This document shows positions 16,140 through 28,039 of a DNA stretch of 53,289 bases, one piece after another. A program made the position numbers and the translations under genes. Below the pieces are notes generated by a model. The model did no database searches. It was not told the origin of the DNA and saw nothing but the letters and a program-made list of their open reading frames with translations. This DNA comes from Symbiodinium natans. Lineage: Eukaryota > Sar > Dinophyceae > Suessiales > Symbiodiniaceae. Location of the stretch: contig CAJNDS010002674.1 in the NCBI GenBank assembly GCA_905221605.1, forward strand, positions 266,501 through 319,789. Reading direction: 5' to 3'. Numbering within the stretch: the stretch's first letter is position 1; every line of letters begins with the position of its first letter.

Positions 16140-17110
16140 GCCGGGGTGAAAGTCCTTTTCTTGGATGTGGACGGAGTCTTACATCCAGCTTCCTGTGGGA
16201 TCCAGCTTCAAGAGGCCCTTGGCCCGGCAGAGGAGATTCGATAGCCGGTAAAAAAGGTGCAGTGGGTCCTGGACTGTACTACTGTTTTGTGCCCTCTCGG
16301 CAGGACTCCTCCTCACTGGCAAACTTATCTGCAGGGGACTTCGGGCTATTTCAACCTCGCGCTATGACACCTGGCCCTTGTCGTAACTGCTTGTCTGCTT
16401 GTCGGGTGCCGTACTTGTCGTGCCAAGTTTCGCATCTTAGGAAATGCCTTGCTCGCATTCTCGTTTGCTCTGGCGCACGAGTAGTACTGTCGAGCGCATG
16501 GCGTGCTTTACCTGGAGGCGCGGCGAAGTCATTTGTAATTGTGGCCCCGTATCTGAAATTTAGATTCTGGCAGATGTCTCGACATCTCATGTGAGGCCGG
16601 CAGGCGGTGGACTTGGTGCTTCGAAGATGGGGGCTGCTACCTGTATACTCCGTCACGCCAGGAGAAGGCGCAGACAGACACTCGGAGAGCCAGAATACTT
16701 GGGTCCTTGTGTGGCTCCCACCACGATATTCCAATGTGTAGACAGGAAAGGTTCAAGAAATTTCAAGAGGTTTCGCCGCAAACAACCGCAAACTGAGTTG
16801 CCTTTCCCAGGAAGAGTGGAGCACATATGGGCTTGGCTATCAGAGCATCGCGACCAAGTGGAAGGCTACGCCGTTGTCGATGACATGGACCTTTCACTGG
16901 ACTCTACAGGCCACGGCCAGAGTATTGGGTTACATCATATCAGCATCAGTTGCAGACGAGCTCAGCATTTCCTATGCGCAGGAAGCACTGTCATGTGCGC
17001 AATGTCAGGTGTTCGTACTCAGCCATCGTGCATTGCGGCTCACTTCGTGCGAACTCCGAGTGCTGTAGGCCGAGAAGCATCCGCTCGAAGTAATCACAAC
17101 CTTGCTCAAA
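16140..17110 (+). CDS. HAD-superfamily phosphatase-like domain protein, multi-exon
   Basis: Resembles the HAD domain that also occurs in 'Swiss Army Knife' RNA-repair proteins; predicted phosphohydrolase, substrate unknown. Exons: 16140-about 16241 (AGVKVLFLDVDGVLHP; motif I DVDGV with the nucleophilic first Asp), 16441-about 16527 (ARILVCSGARVVLSSAWRAL; motif II Ser in LSSAWR), 16604-about 16696 (AVDLVLRRWGLLPVYSVTPG), 16811-about 16912 (VEHIWAWLSEHRDQVEGYAV then VDDMDLS; motif IV acidic pair) and about 17028-17070 (AAHFVRTPSAVG). The order and spacing of these blocks match a complete small HAD domain of about 150-170 residues. 17070-17118 continues as EKHPLEVITTLLKQ in another frame, so either a splice was missed or there is a frameshift near 17060. 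An ATG start was not found; an upstream exon is probably missing. Confidence 0.75.
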
Positions 17111-20040
17111 CAGACCACCCTTGCCTTTTGGGACAGGACTCTCATCTGGCCACGTGTCACGGCTCCTCGCCAAGCTGCAGAAAGAGCCGGCCCTGCCAAA
17201 GGCCGTGGGCTTGACCATGTTTGCCCATGCTAGACCAGAGCAAGACAGTCTGAGTGTCAAGGTGTGCCAAGACATTTTCGTAGTTCAAAATGGTCTAAGG
17301 GGTTGTCGCGCTTCAGCATGCTTCAGCACGCAGTTTTTGTTGCCAGTGCTTCCCTGTGCTTGAGGACTCGAAGGCAATTGGGGCACTGCTGCCTTCTCTT
17401 CCGAAGCCTCGCACAGGAATGTGCGGAATCGCGTGGTTGTTCTATACTATGATGTTCTCAATGACTCAAGTGTGTTCAAGCAATGACTCACTTGCCACCT
17501 GTTGTCCACGGGCTGAAGCATCACCACCAACTGACACGCAAGCCAGAATTAGATCTGCATGCCCCATAAAGACTGGCAGGAGAACAGCGGGCAACCACTG
17601 CGCACACCTTGACGGATGAGACGAAGGAAAGGGCATGCGAACCACCTGCTCACAGGGTCAGGCGTCGCTTTGCCACATTATGCGTGTGTGCAGGGACGCC
17701 AAAAAGAGCGCGGGCGTGCTCGCGCGAGAACTTCTAGGAGGCCTGGACAGCCCACTTGAGAGCGTGGCTCGGCACATAGCTCGATAGCATCTCGATAGCT
17801 GTGTGCTGAGCGTCTTCACTCTAACCAGCTTCCAGAATTTCCGGGAGTTGCTTGCCTCGACTTCCAATGGACAAGCGTGCAGCATGCAGACATGCAGGAG
17901 TTAGTGCCCTTGGGGTCTAGCAAATGTGTTCCGCAGCGTCCCTCTCCAAGACTCAGTGCGGGGGAGGGGGACGTCTTGGCTGATGCATGGGGAATGGCTG
18001 AGCCGGATGCACAGCCTGCAGAGCTCATTGAGTCGCAAGCCAATTCAAGCCAATCATCCTTCCGAATCCTTCCATTGAGCTGCGCCGGCATTTTGGTGCA
18101 CTCGAGGCTTCCGATCACAATGAAGGTTCAGGCAGCGTTGCAGTTTTGGTGGGAGCATTGGGCCAAGCGGAATCAAAAGAGACAAGTGAGCATTGCTCGT
18201 GCAGGGTGTTCGACACCTCTTACTTCCAAGCTTGCTGCTTGCTTCCCAGGATGTCAACTGTGCAACGGCTTGCGTCCAGCAGGCCAGATGAAGCAACAAA
18301 TCTGGTAAGGTTAGCATCGATCGTGACCATCGGCACTGCAACGAAGCAAAATCTTCGCCGAGGTGTAGGGAGCTTAAGCAGCTGTCGGACAGCTGTCGGA
18401 CCGCAACCCACATAGAAGCAGCAGACAAGTCGCTGACTTGCTGCAAGGCCCTGGATTCCCAGAGGTTGGTCGGAGGCGCGGCTCACTCTTGTAGGATCAT
18501 TCCCGGCTCGTGCCGTCGCATCGGCTTCAGGCGGAGGAGCTAACGCTGCTTTGGAGGACTGCAGAATGCCAGCTAAGAAAAGACCAGGCTTCAGTATTCG
18601 TGTCGTCTTCAGACCTACTGCTCGGCCTTGATTTTGGTTCTACTCCCCAAGTCGGTCTAACGGCTAGAATGCTTTTCAGGCCACGGCACGCGGTCAGCAA
18701 CCGAGGTTGGTGCCAGCATGTGCCAGCCTGGCCCGAAACCACGCAGCAATGTCTTTGGCCCAGTGAGCCTCGAGGGTGGTCACAACGACGGCCAACACAA
18801 CACAACCAAACCCGACCAGACGCACGCTGCGTGCATCTGCCTATTCAAGATGACATGCCAAAGACTGAGCACAAAACCGTGAGAACACAAATGAAGCCCG
18901 AAACGATGACAGCAACAAACCTCATGATACCCACCCACCATTAATGGGGAAAGTGTTCTTTTTCAATGTGTTTTTGTTTTAAAATTATCTTCACGAAGCT
19001 TTTCATTCACTGGATTTCACTGGGCTCACGCGTTCCTGTGAAACGCGAGTCTCTCTCCCTTGCAATACTAACTTGTCCATCATGAGTCCAATGGATGGTG
19101 GAGGTGAACAGGCCCTGACATATTCTGTTGATGCGGTGAGACCAGAGGTTTTAGAAGGAGCTGTTGTGCCAGGAAATGTACAGCTTATTGGAGCACACCC
19201 TCCTTGGTTCGGAAGAGGAGGCTCAGCTTTGCAGGGCCCACGACCACTCGTCGCGTGCATTGCATGCCTCACAGGCGGAGAGCCAAATCTTGCGAAAAAT
19301 GCAGCAGTGCGGGGCTCGGCGCAGATTGTAACGGCATTTGTGCTGTATCTTAATGCGGCTGCCTGCACCATGTAGTTATTCAGTATTTGCATATAAACAG
19401 TCATGAAGGACGTGCAGCAAGTTATATTTGAGAGATGCCTCCTGAGCGCGCAATCGAGGGCTTGGCTACATCTCATCGCCGATTGGCCAATATGTTTGCT
19501 AATGTTGAAGCTTGACTAGCGCGGTCCAAGGTTATCAATTCGTTCGTTGAGTTCTAGCTTTTCTATCCTCTGTGTGAGCTACTTGTTTTTTCTGGCATTG
19601 CTTTCGCACGCCGCGAGCTGCATGCACGTGAGGCACTGGTTGCGAACTTCGGGGCACCGAGGCTCTCCAGGGATCTGTTTACACTTTTCCGGGTTGGGCT
19701 CCAAGCTTTCATCGTGCCTCACAGCCTTCGAAACGAATTTCCGCATTTGCCGTAGTTCCCGAAGTGTCCCGTTGCTGAAATTTTAAGTTAGCCTAGCACA
19801 GCCCGATTGTTTTTGTTCGTTCACGTATGCAATCTTGAGCCGTGCACTTTGAGTTGTTGTCTTCATTAAAAGCACGTCGGAGGTTGCCCTCTGACACCTC
19901 CGGTGACCTCTCACACACACAGACGCTTCCCGATGTCACGTGAAACTTTGCGATTCCACATCGCATAGAAGAGGAAAGAAACTAGATATGGAAACTTGAA
20001 ATGATGGATTTTCAAAGCGTCGGTTGCGATCACCAGTCTT
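17111..20040. other. Stretch with unrecognised exon candidates
   Basis: No family identified. + strand pieces with protein-like composition: 17221-17280 (ARPEQDSLSVKVCQDIFVVQ), 17960-18055 (GEGDVLADAWGMAEPDAQPA), 18066-18180 (IELRRHFGALEASDH, then SVAVLVGALGQAESKE) and 18501-18590 (LQAEELTLLWRTAECQLRKD). 19073-19375 is open on both strands without a motif. 19380-20040 shows nothing that can be supported. Confidence 0.3.
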
Positions 20041-21175
20041 TTGGCCGATAGTCGCACTGTTGTTGTGAATGTTTTCGCGGTTTCACGGCTGCGGCGGGAT
20101 TCTGTGGTCAGAGTCTTAGCAGGTGCTTCTGGGGACCTATGGAAGTTGGTAGCTAGCTGCACAGCTTGGCATTTCGGCTTCACCATTTCGTGCAAGCTTA
20201 TATGTAGCGGTGCTGCCGTCTTGCTGTTGGCTATGTTCATGGCATTGCGCAGGGCAGCTGTCCGCGTGGATGCAGCTGGCATTGCAGACAACGCTGCACT
20301 GGATCACCTGCACTGCTTCGATAAGACTCGACTTGACACCCCTTGTGCCCGCAAGACTGCATCTGTTCAGGACCTTGTTGGGATTTCAGCTGCATTGGCC
20401 GGGCTTGCCGGACGCAACAGCAGCCCCAACAACACCAAGGACGTTTTTGCTTCGAGCTCAGCACATGCGACGGCTTCCAGTGACATGGCGCTGTGCCATA
20501 CTGACAATGCCAGGTCAACAACATGAGAGGGCTGGTGGACGAGCTGCAGGACCACATCCACTCGTCCGTCAGTCCGCACCAGGACAGCAGACCGCATTTT
20601 CATGGCATGCCTGAGCTTGTATCTTGAAGTCTTTGGAGGACTACCTCAATGGAATTTATGCCAGTTTCCAGACGTGCGCTAACGATCTGGATGGGAGTTT
20701 GTGCCTGGTTTGCATTGCACGCACACCCCCCTTGCATGCCTCACATTCACTTTCTCCGCCACCTGTGCCCAGGGCTGAGGCCGCAAAGCAGAATAGCACT
20801 GCCGGCACCTCAGCCTTACTTCCGTAGTTCACTGCTTTACCCACGGCCTTAGCAGCCCATAGCAGCCCTAGCAGCCCTAGCCCTGGCTTTACAAGGTTAA
20901 CATGGGTCGCCTGGCGCATACACGCTGCAGATCCGAACAAGCGGAGGCCTGCTTTAGCACAGGGCTCCTTTTTTGCACCAAGCAACCGAACCCTGCACCA
21001 ACGCGGCTGCAGACTACATGTTCAGATGCAGCCTCGTTGTATCCAATCTTGCAGCATCTTGCAGGCCCAGAAAGTGCTTGTGGCCTGCGAATCTGTCAAG
21101 CAGGATCTTGCAAAGGCTGGCGCAACAATGGAGAATAGCTGTGAAACTTCTGGTCAGCTCCGTTTTTAAACCAAT
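20041..21175 (+). CDS. Unrecognised multi-exon gene
   Basis: Three + segments look coding: about 20220-20525 (MALRRAAVRVDAAGIADNAA; preceded by a hydrophobic ICSGAAVLLLAMF stretch), 20514-20622 (MRGLVDELQDHIHSSV, then SRPHFHGMPEL) and 20633-20700 (LEDYLNGIYASFQTCANDLD), followed at 21063-21170 by AQKVLVACESVKQDLAKAGA then TMENSCETSGQL. The second and third segments are adjacent but in different frames, separated by a TGA. The composition suggests helical, partly coiled-coil protein. No family could be named; joins between segments are not resolved. Confidence 0.4.
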
Positions 21176-21864
21176 TCTCTGCATGCGTTATATAGAGAAC
21201 GGGCCTGCATTTACGCATGGTCTTCCTTTGAGAGTGAGGAAATCCTAAGCCCAAACAGAACATCTGAGTTTTCTATGTACACTTCGACCATCCCCACCGC
21301 GGCTACGAGATGTGGGCTTCTCTGTAGGGACAGGCCCCGGAGCTCGGGCGGGACACCGGGGCGAGGGGGGAGGCGGGAAGTTGTTTTCCTTTTGTCGGCC
21401 CCTGCGGTTACATCCAGATGTCTTGATTGGCAAAAAATGCGGCACGCATCTTCTCGCGACTGTTTTCTTGCCAAGGGTGGTTTCCTTTGTGATGACCCCT
21501 GAGCAGTATGCATGCCCGAGCCGCTCGGTTGCCTGACCAGGCGAGCAGCCAACTTCACCTGCTATTGGTGGGCTCACCTTTGTGCACGCACAATCCAGAT
21601 CAAGGGGTGGGTGCAAAAGTATAGTCTTAGGGGGTCCACGGGCTCACCGAAGTGCAGAGGGGGGACGGGGTCCCCATCAAAGGTCCAGGACATGATTGAG
21701 GAGATACAACGAAATGGTCATGAGTCATACCCCTCCAAAATCCAGATGTTTTCAAGAGGTGCGTAGGCGGATCTAGGGGGTTCATAGGGTCCATCGCACC
21801 ATTGCAGAGGGGGTCCACAAGAAATCGGGGCACACCCCCACAATGGTCACAGCAGATCCATATA

Positions 21865-22690
21865 AATGAATGCGACGGATGAGAATTGTCGGAAAACAAA
21901 CTTTGAAAACGCAAGCCCCGCAGCGGCCCGCTCTCGAAGAGAAACAGTACAGTTCTTATATGTTCTTATGCATACAAGTAGTTCTGTGTGGCATCGTGTG
22001 TCCTTTGTGAAGCAGCCAAGCAAGGCGAATGAGTGCGCAGCCTGGCCTGAGGTGCAGGCGCTGCCACCGCCAGAAATAATGCAGGATGCTTTCCGAACCT
22101 CTGCCATGTTGCAGGCCACACCCGTTGTGGATGCTGGGTCGGTGTGCTTGAAGACAGTGGCCGGGGAGCGGGGCCGAGCACCATGCGAGCATTGCAAGTC
22201 GAGCTTGGGCCAAGCTTCAGTGGAGTAAACGAGTGGTTTCTTGTAGGAAAGCTACGAGTCTTACCTTCACAGGATGAAGCCGGGGCCTTGTCGTTGGGTA
22301 AGAGCATGCAAGATCGGCCAGCGCTGCCACTGAACTTGGTCCTGTGAGATCCTGCAAGCAATTCTAGGGCGCATTGGGATGAGCAGCTTTCCAAGTACGA
22401 AGCCACGAAGGCCATTTTGCTTGCATGCCTCCACAATGTCCCAAACATGTAGCTCATTGCAAGCGGCTAACCGTGCGTATGTGCTGGGTGGCTTGGACTC
22501 AGAAACGCCGATGCGCATCCAGCAACCGGCCGCAAATGCAGGTGCGTTGTTCAACACAGGCCATAGCTCCTGCAAAGGACCGCCGCCACTTTCAGACCTC
22601 AGAGCATATTTCAAAGAGTTCCTCAGCTGTTGCAGGACTGCTCCAAGGAGAAGGCAGTTGCTCAAAGCGTGTTTGTGTGCCGAAGTGCAG
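21865..22690 (+). CDS. Possible exons of an unknown protein
   Basis: 21866-22228 stays open and includes KANECAAWPEVQALPPPEIM then DAFRTSAMLQATPVVDAGSV. 22240-22345 (LRVLPSQDEAGALSLGKSMQ) and 22460-22565 (AYVLGGLDSETPMRIQQPAA) are similarly protein-like. The complementary strand of 22380-22650 is also open and protein-like, so strand is not certain; + is preferred because all neighbours are on +. It may belong with the preceding unknown gene. No family recognised. Confidence 0.25.
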
Positions 22691-25529
22691 TCATGACTTG
22701 ACTGACCAATCCTGCAAGTGTTCCGCCGTGTGCCTCGGTAGCTCGATTTCTTGCCATCTTAGAACGCCGTCCGAGCAAGAGGGCCAATACCAGCGTTTGT
22801 TGAAGTGTTCTTTTTGTTGTGTTCTTTTTGTTCAGACCTTTTTGCATGCACATCTAGACATGCCACCGATTCATGATGCTTGTGATCAGACTGGGCTGGA
22901 GACCAAGAAGTTGGAGTGCAATGGTGCTCAGAGCACATTCGAACACGGCTTCTGTGACCAAGCCGTTCAGGCTCTGCCGGGTTGCACCGGATCATGTGCC
23001 ATGGGGTCTCATCATATCGCGCGCACAAACCGACAGGTCAACAAGGCCTGGTACAAATACCTGGTGTGCTACCGCGCGGCCGGGAGGGGGTGTGAAGGTT
23101 TCGAGATGTTTCGGGTTACGCCTTCCGCTTGAGCTCTGCACCTGCGTTACACAAGCTTCGGAAGGCCAAAACATCGTACGACGATGCCTCCAAAACAGCC
23201 CGCACAATCATCGAATCAAAGACCGGAACTGAGCACCCGACATCCATTTAGAACGGTTTGCGGCTGCATGCGGCTGCGCGCTGGCCTCCGCTAAGGAGAC
23301 TCGACCTTGATGCCTCGCACCGAATCGAATGCCTTCTGAAGGTGCGCCCAATTGCCGCCCAATGTTCAATTATGTCCCCTGCATAGACTCACTACATAGA
23401 CTCTCTGTCAGGTATTTTCAAAGAACCACGATCCAGAGGCAGCCTATTGCTTTTGTGGTCAGCTGTAGCCACTCCTGCACTATTTGCAAAACTGCGAAAG
23501 GCTGCCCTCAGAGAGTGCAAGATCATGGATCACAGTGAGGGCCTGAGTGGGCAGCACTTGCTGGCACCGCACACTTGCTCCGTAGGCCAGATTCGCACAC
23601 TTTCATACCAGAAAATGCTGCGGAGGCAGTGAAACTGAGAAGCTCCAGCTGCAATTTCACAAGGTCCACTCAGAGCTTCAACAAAACCCCTGGACCCCTG
23701 TGCCCCACACACTTTCTGCCCCTAAGTCCTGGCCAGGTCCCGGAGGCCCGTACGCCGCAACTGCCCCAGATGACTGGAACGATATCGTTCTAATCCCGAT
23801 TGCAAAGAACACACAGAGTAGCAGAGACAGTATATCGATGCATATCTGCGCTCCTCACAAAATGTTTGTTTCTGCCTTCAAGGCCCCCTTCAGCGAGCAT
23901 CCCCGGCGAGGCTGCCTTCGCCAAGGAATGTGGAGCTGCAGGGAAGTGCTGCGCCAGATTCAAAACTAGTGGCTTGCAACATCAACATCTCCTAAGAAGC
24001 CTCAAGGTTCGCTTTCAATTTCCCCCCTGGCGACAAGGCCACCACAAGTATGTAGCAAAGCTCTTTGCAAGGTCCAAGGTCCAAGAAGGCCGTGCGACAA
24101 GGGATTGAAACAAGACACCTCGACAAGGGGGATTTGTACGCCACATCCCCATTTATGGCTAATGAATGTGGCAAGGAGCATTTGGCAGAGACTTGCCAGC
24201 TGCTGGGTACGATCTACTGTAGATTTACTGTAGATTTACTGTAGATTTACTGTAGATCTACTGTAGATCTACTGTAGATCTACTGTAGATCTACTGTAGG
24301 TAGCCCAATACGTGCCACAGTGCGCAGGATGAATATGTCAACCTTGCGAGCGCAGCGTCTGCCCCGCAGACCTGCGGACTGCCATTTCGGCTTGCTGCTT
24401 GGCCGATACTCGATGATGGAAGAGGGCCTCTTGACATCTCTGCTATCGAACTGCTATTGAACTGCTGTCTGAACCGACGGGCAGGCAATGTGAGAGGACG
24501 TGAGGGGCTTCAAAGGCATGGAAGGGCCGAGGCCGAATGCATCCGAGTTTCACAGCGCGCATCGGCGATATCCGCCGGTGCGACCAGCGTAAGCCGCAAG
24601 CCATTGCGAGGGTGCGCGAATGTGCGCGAGCTTCAGTAGATGCTGTAGTTGACTACAGCAAGCAAAGCGAGCGGGAGATAGAAAGAGGGCACGGAAGATA
24701 CCCCTAACCCTATCCTGGAAGGCAGTCCAAGACCCTCGGTCTCTTTGTTCTCTCAGCGCTACAATAAGGAGGCTCACTTTTCAGCCTACGACCCCCCAGC
24801 GTTCTCTCAGAATTTCCAGGACCCTCGACTCGCTCCAAGCCAAAAAGCTCCAGGCCCTGCGCCTACGCACATTTCCAGCCGCCACAACCCCTCGAGCAAA
24901 AGGAGATAGGGAATCCATGGGAATCCTCCCAGGACCCTCCACAGCTCTCGGTTTCTCCAGCAGCTCCAGAGTTCTGCCCCGGGATACACCTTCCAGCCCG
25001 CAAACTCCAGCATTCTCACAATCTCTGACTGCACTTGTCGTGCTCTAGGGACAGTGGAAAGGAAGGGCAAGGGAGCAGTCTGTGCATGGTCGCGTAGCTG
25101 GAGGGCTCAGCTGCTTCTCATTGTGTTTTTGAAGGCGACAGTGACATAACTGCATAACCATAATTGGTTGCATCTTGACGGTTTGGTGGGCTTCGATCGG
25201 AAGTTCAGCGGATCGACTTGGCCTCGTTGGCTCAGGACGCCGAACCCTGTTGCGAGCCTGTCTGTGCTTTCCCGCTTGGGGATTTGTGATGTGGGGCACG
25301 CTCAAATTGGGGATCCATGTTGGGGAAGCTTCTGCGTGCGGTGACTGATCAGCCAGAGCATGGTTTTTTGGAAAACCCATCGGTTCAAGCGACTGCTTGC
25401 CCATTTTATGTTGGTTTTCCGCTCGTGGTGGTTGGGGGTGGGCCCCTCCGGGCAGGTGGCATTCCTCCTCTTGCTCCGTGGTGTGTGCCTGTGATCAGAG
25501 GGTGACCGCTTGACTGGCAGGCTTTTGCG
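22691..25529. other. Stretch without assigned gene
   Basis: Several open frames (for example 22425-23132 and 23800-24108, both +) carry no motif and overlap others in different frames. 23881-23990 (+) reads LQRASPARLPSPRNVELQGS and may be an exon. 24211-24299 is a dodecamer array. 24660-25060 repeats CTCCAG words. Nothing else can be supported. Confidence 0.3.
24211..24299. repeat. Dodecamer tandem array TACTGTAGATYT, eight copies
   Basis: Eight consecutive 12-base units. The first units have TTT and the later ones TCT after TACTGTAGA, so the array is split into two homogeneous variants, which indicates local copying of variants. Period 12 is compatible with about one helical turn. Confidence 0.95.
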
Positions 25530-26463
25530 TTGAGGAGCGGAAGAAAGGAGCAGGAAGCCGCCAAAGTGTCAAAGCAAGGAAATTTGTGCGAGAGTTGTAC
25601 GAAGCATTCCCTGAGGTGTCACATCTTGCACTTGAATCTGAATAGGATTGGACACGTAGGGTGGGGAGTGAAGGGATCACAGAAATCCTTTGAATTACGG
25701 GACAGTACGTCAACAACTCTTTTGGACGCCAAAAGTGTAACGCGGCCCAACACCTGCAGCCGAAGATGGCAGAAGCGTTCTTCCTCCACAGGGTTGTTGT
25801 TCTCGAAGACTGGGAACACAGAGCGAGCGCCTACATGCCGCTGCATGCCTGGACACTTGGACCAGCTTTCCTGACCAGGCTGCAGCGCATTTGCTGAGGA
25901 AGAAGTCCGGTTTTGTGACCTGTACAGGAGCCAACGTGCTCAGTCAGGTCAACTCGCATGAATTCGGCCGCTGCATACAAACGCAGACCGGCGCGTGTAA
26001 ATAGCTGTCGCTACGACACTTGTGTGGAACCACACTGTCGTAGACCACAATTGCTGATGGGCATTTCGCAGAACTTGTGAGCCTGGGTGCTTGGCTTCGC
26101 CCAGGATACACGAGGGAACTGCGGGCACAACGCAACGCGTTCCGTTCCAGAGAGTTCCAGGATTTGTCTTAGGTGCGGGTGGCGCGGGCGTCCGCAAACG
26201 CGGAGCATCCCCGTGGCTGCAGGATTTCTTGCGGTACTCAGACAAGCGGTACACTTGTACCAATGCGCAGAGCTTTTCCTGCAGATGCTTGCCATATCTC
26301 GCCCGTGACAATACTTTCGGCTTGTTTGAGATTCCTGCATGGTAGAGCTCATTTCTTGGCAGAGAGGAGCAGCGCATCGCCTTGGCTAACGGGCTGGATG
26401 AGCAGCTCCTGGCAAAGCAACCCGAGGAGGATCCTGCGGGGTTTCGGAATTGCCATGATTGCT
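25530..26463 (+). CDS. Unrecognised multi-exon gene upstream of the SGNH esterase
   Basis: Protein-like + segments in order: about 25560-25643 (KARKFVRELYEAFPEVSHLA), 25792-25877 (VVVLEDWEHRASAYMPLHAW then TLGPAFLT), 25878-25950 (AAHLLRKKSGFVTCTGANVL), about 26140-26342 (VPGFVLGAGGAGVRKRGASP, WLQDFLRYSDKRYTC) and about 26367-26463 (EEQRIALANGLDEQLLAKQP, then EEDPAGFRNCHDC and TGA). The last two segments share one frame but are separated by a TAG at 26343-26345, so a short unusual intron, a misread or a decayed gene must be considered. The middle looks like a globular enzyme-like protein; no family was recognised. The complementary strand carries the longest open frame of the window (25949-26992), considered a shadow. 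Confidence 0.45.
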
Positions 26464-26810
26464 GAAAGTTGCTTAAAGTTGCGTACTGTTTCAACGGAAG
26501 AACTGCAGGTGCTATGCATCCGCTTCGGGGCTGAGCTGACACGACGGCACCTGTCCGGCTCCTGCATGCTTTCTTCGTCACAGCGAAGCGGTGCAGTTTC
26601 TGAGGGCATGTGCTTGGCTTCAGTAACTTCTCTTCTATCGCATGGCTCAAGCTTTTTGCGCACTTGCGTAGGCACCGCACAGTTTTCGCGCCAAGCATGC
26701 TGCGCTTTGGCGGGCTTGAGCCCCCACCACAACGATTTGCGCCGAGCATTCCGAGCAAATATGTCCGGGCGGCAACACCCTGGGGGTGTGCACTTGCAAG
26801 AGCCTCGAGC

Positions 26811-27977
26811 ATGCCACAAAAGCCGCGGAAACCGGCACTGAACAGCATCCGGCGCAAAGTCTGGGCGGATGCAGCATCCTTTTGCAGTGATCCGCTTGTT
26901 TCCTGTGTCGGCTGGGCGGCTCTGCTTTCCGGGGCGACCGTGCTGAGGGTGGCCATGGATGATGACAAGAATACACCCAAAGCATTCCTCAAAAAACAAT
27001 TGAAAACGCGGCAGTTGCGTCAAAACATGGCTCCAATTGTTTGCCTTGGGGACAGTATAACACGCGGCAATCTGTCGACCGACTGGGTGAGCTCTTTAAG
27101 AAAGGACTTGAAGCAAGGCTTGGTCCTGAACGCAGGCGTCAATATGCGGCCTGTTCAGAAGTTCAAGTTGTGTGTTGTTGGGGCCTTGTTTTGAGTATCA
27201 GTTTTAGGTCCAAGGATGACAATGCCCATTGCCTGTTCACTGCAACTCCTAAGGCAATGCTCGCAGAACATTCAGCAGCGCATCGGCGAGGTCATTCAAT
27301 GCAAGCCATCTCATGTCACGGTGCTCGTGGGAACCAATGACTTGAAAGCAGCACTCTCGCCAGTGGAAGGCTTCATGTATCAAGTCTTCGGCCAGTTGCC
27401 AGAAGTCCCGTCACTGGAGTCCTATGAGAGAACTCTGCGAGACATAAAGGAACGCTTGGTTGAGGCAGGGGCAAATGTTGCACTGGTCTCACCGCCAGTG
27501 CTTGGAGAGGACCGCTTGCTGTCAAGAGTCATAACGAGCGCTCAGCTGTTCAGCCATCATGCCACCCGCATGCATGTAGCCAGAGTCTCACAGGACCTGC
27601 AGTCGGAGGCCAACAAGAGGGCAGCTGAGTTTGCCTCCATCGTTCGAAAGGTGGCTGAGTCTGGAGGTCGCTGTACATATCTGCCTCTCTTTGAGATGAC
27701 CTATGCAGCACTGCCGAAGGATGGAAGGCCCTACTGCGGAATGAACTTCTTCGCCTGGTGCTGCCTCCTCTGCTGGGACATGCACATCCTGCAGAAAAAC
27801 CCTGCACAGATCCAACAGGAGCGAAATTTGGACGTAACATTGGACTTGGTCCATCTGGGACCCCAGGCAGCCAAAGGGCTGGCGGACATGGTTCACGACT
27901 TTGTCCGTGCACACCCCAACGCACTTTCGGCCCCGCAGGTCATCTCAGATCTGCGCGCCCTCCCCATGGAACCCTAA
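26811..27977 (+). CDS. GDSL/SGNH-family esterase, two exons, 350 aa
   Basis: Serine hydrolase of the SGNH superfamily, predicted to cleave ester bonds of lipids or acylated sugars; the natural substrate is unknown. Exon 1 is 26811-27152 and exon 2 is 27267-27977, joined in phase by a GT-AG intron (27153-27266), giving 350 residues. All four family blocks are present: I GDSITRG with catalytic Ser82; II NAGVN with the oxyanion-hole Gly; III GTND with Asn138; V DLVHLGPQAAKG with Asp307 and His310. The start is the ATG at 26811; the frame stays open further upstream to 26610, so a longer N-terminus is possible. A hydrophobic stretch near residues 30-45 (LVSCVGWAALLSGATVL) could be an anchor or targeting sequence. 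This is one of the least intron-rich genes in the window. Confidence 0.9.
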
Positions 27978-28039
27978 TGAGGGTTGCAGCTCTTTACAGG
28001 GCGTCCGCATGCTGCAGAAACCAAAAGCAAGGCTTGTAC

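Noticed and set aside
22425-23132. 235-codon + strand open frame as a gene
   Set aside because: Cys/His-scattered composition, no motif, and better protein-like segments in another frame of the same interval.
24211-24299. CRISPR-like array
   Set aside because: Simple 12-base tandem repeat without spacers.
26641-26652. Relict dinoflagellate spliced leader (ATGGCTCAAG)
   Set aside because: Only the last few bases resemble the leader 3' end; no CCGTAGCCATTTTGG precedes it, and no full or near-full leader was seen elsewhere.
25949-26992. 347-codon - strand open frame as a gene
   Set aside because: It overlaps the SGNH esterase exon and other + coding-like segments, has no motif and a shadow-like Ser/Cys/Arg composition; kept only as a finding.
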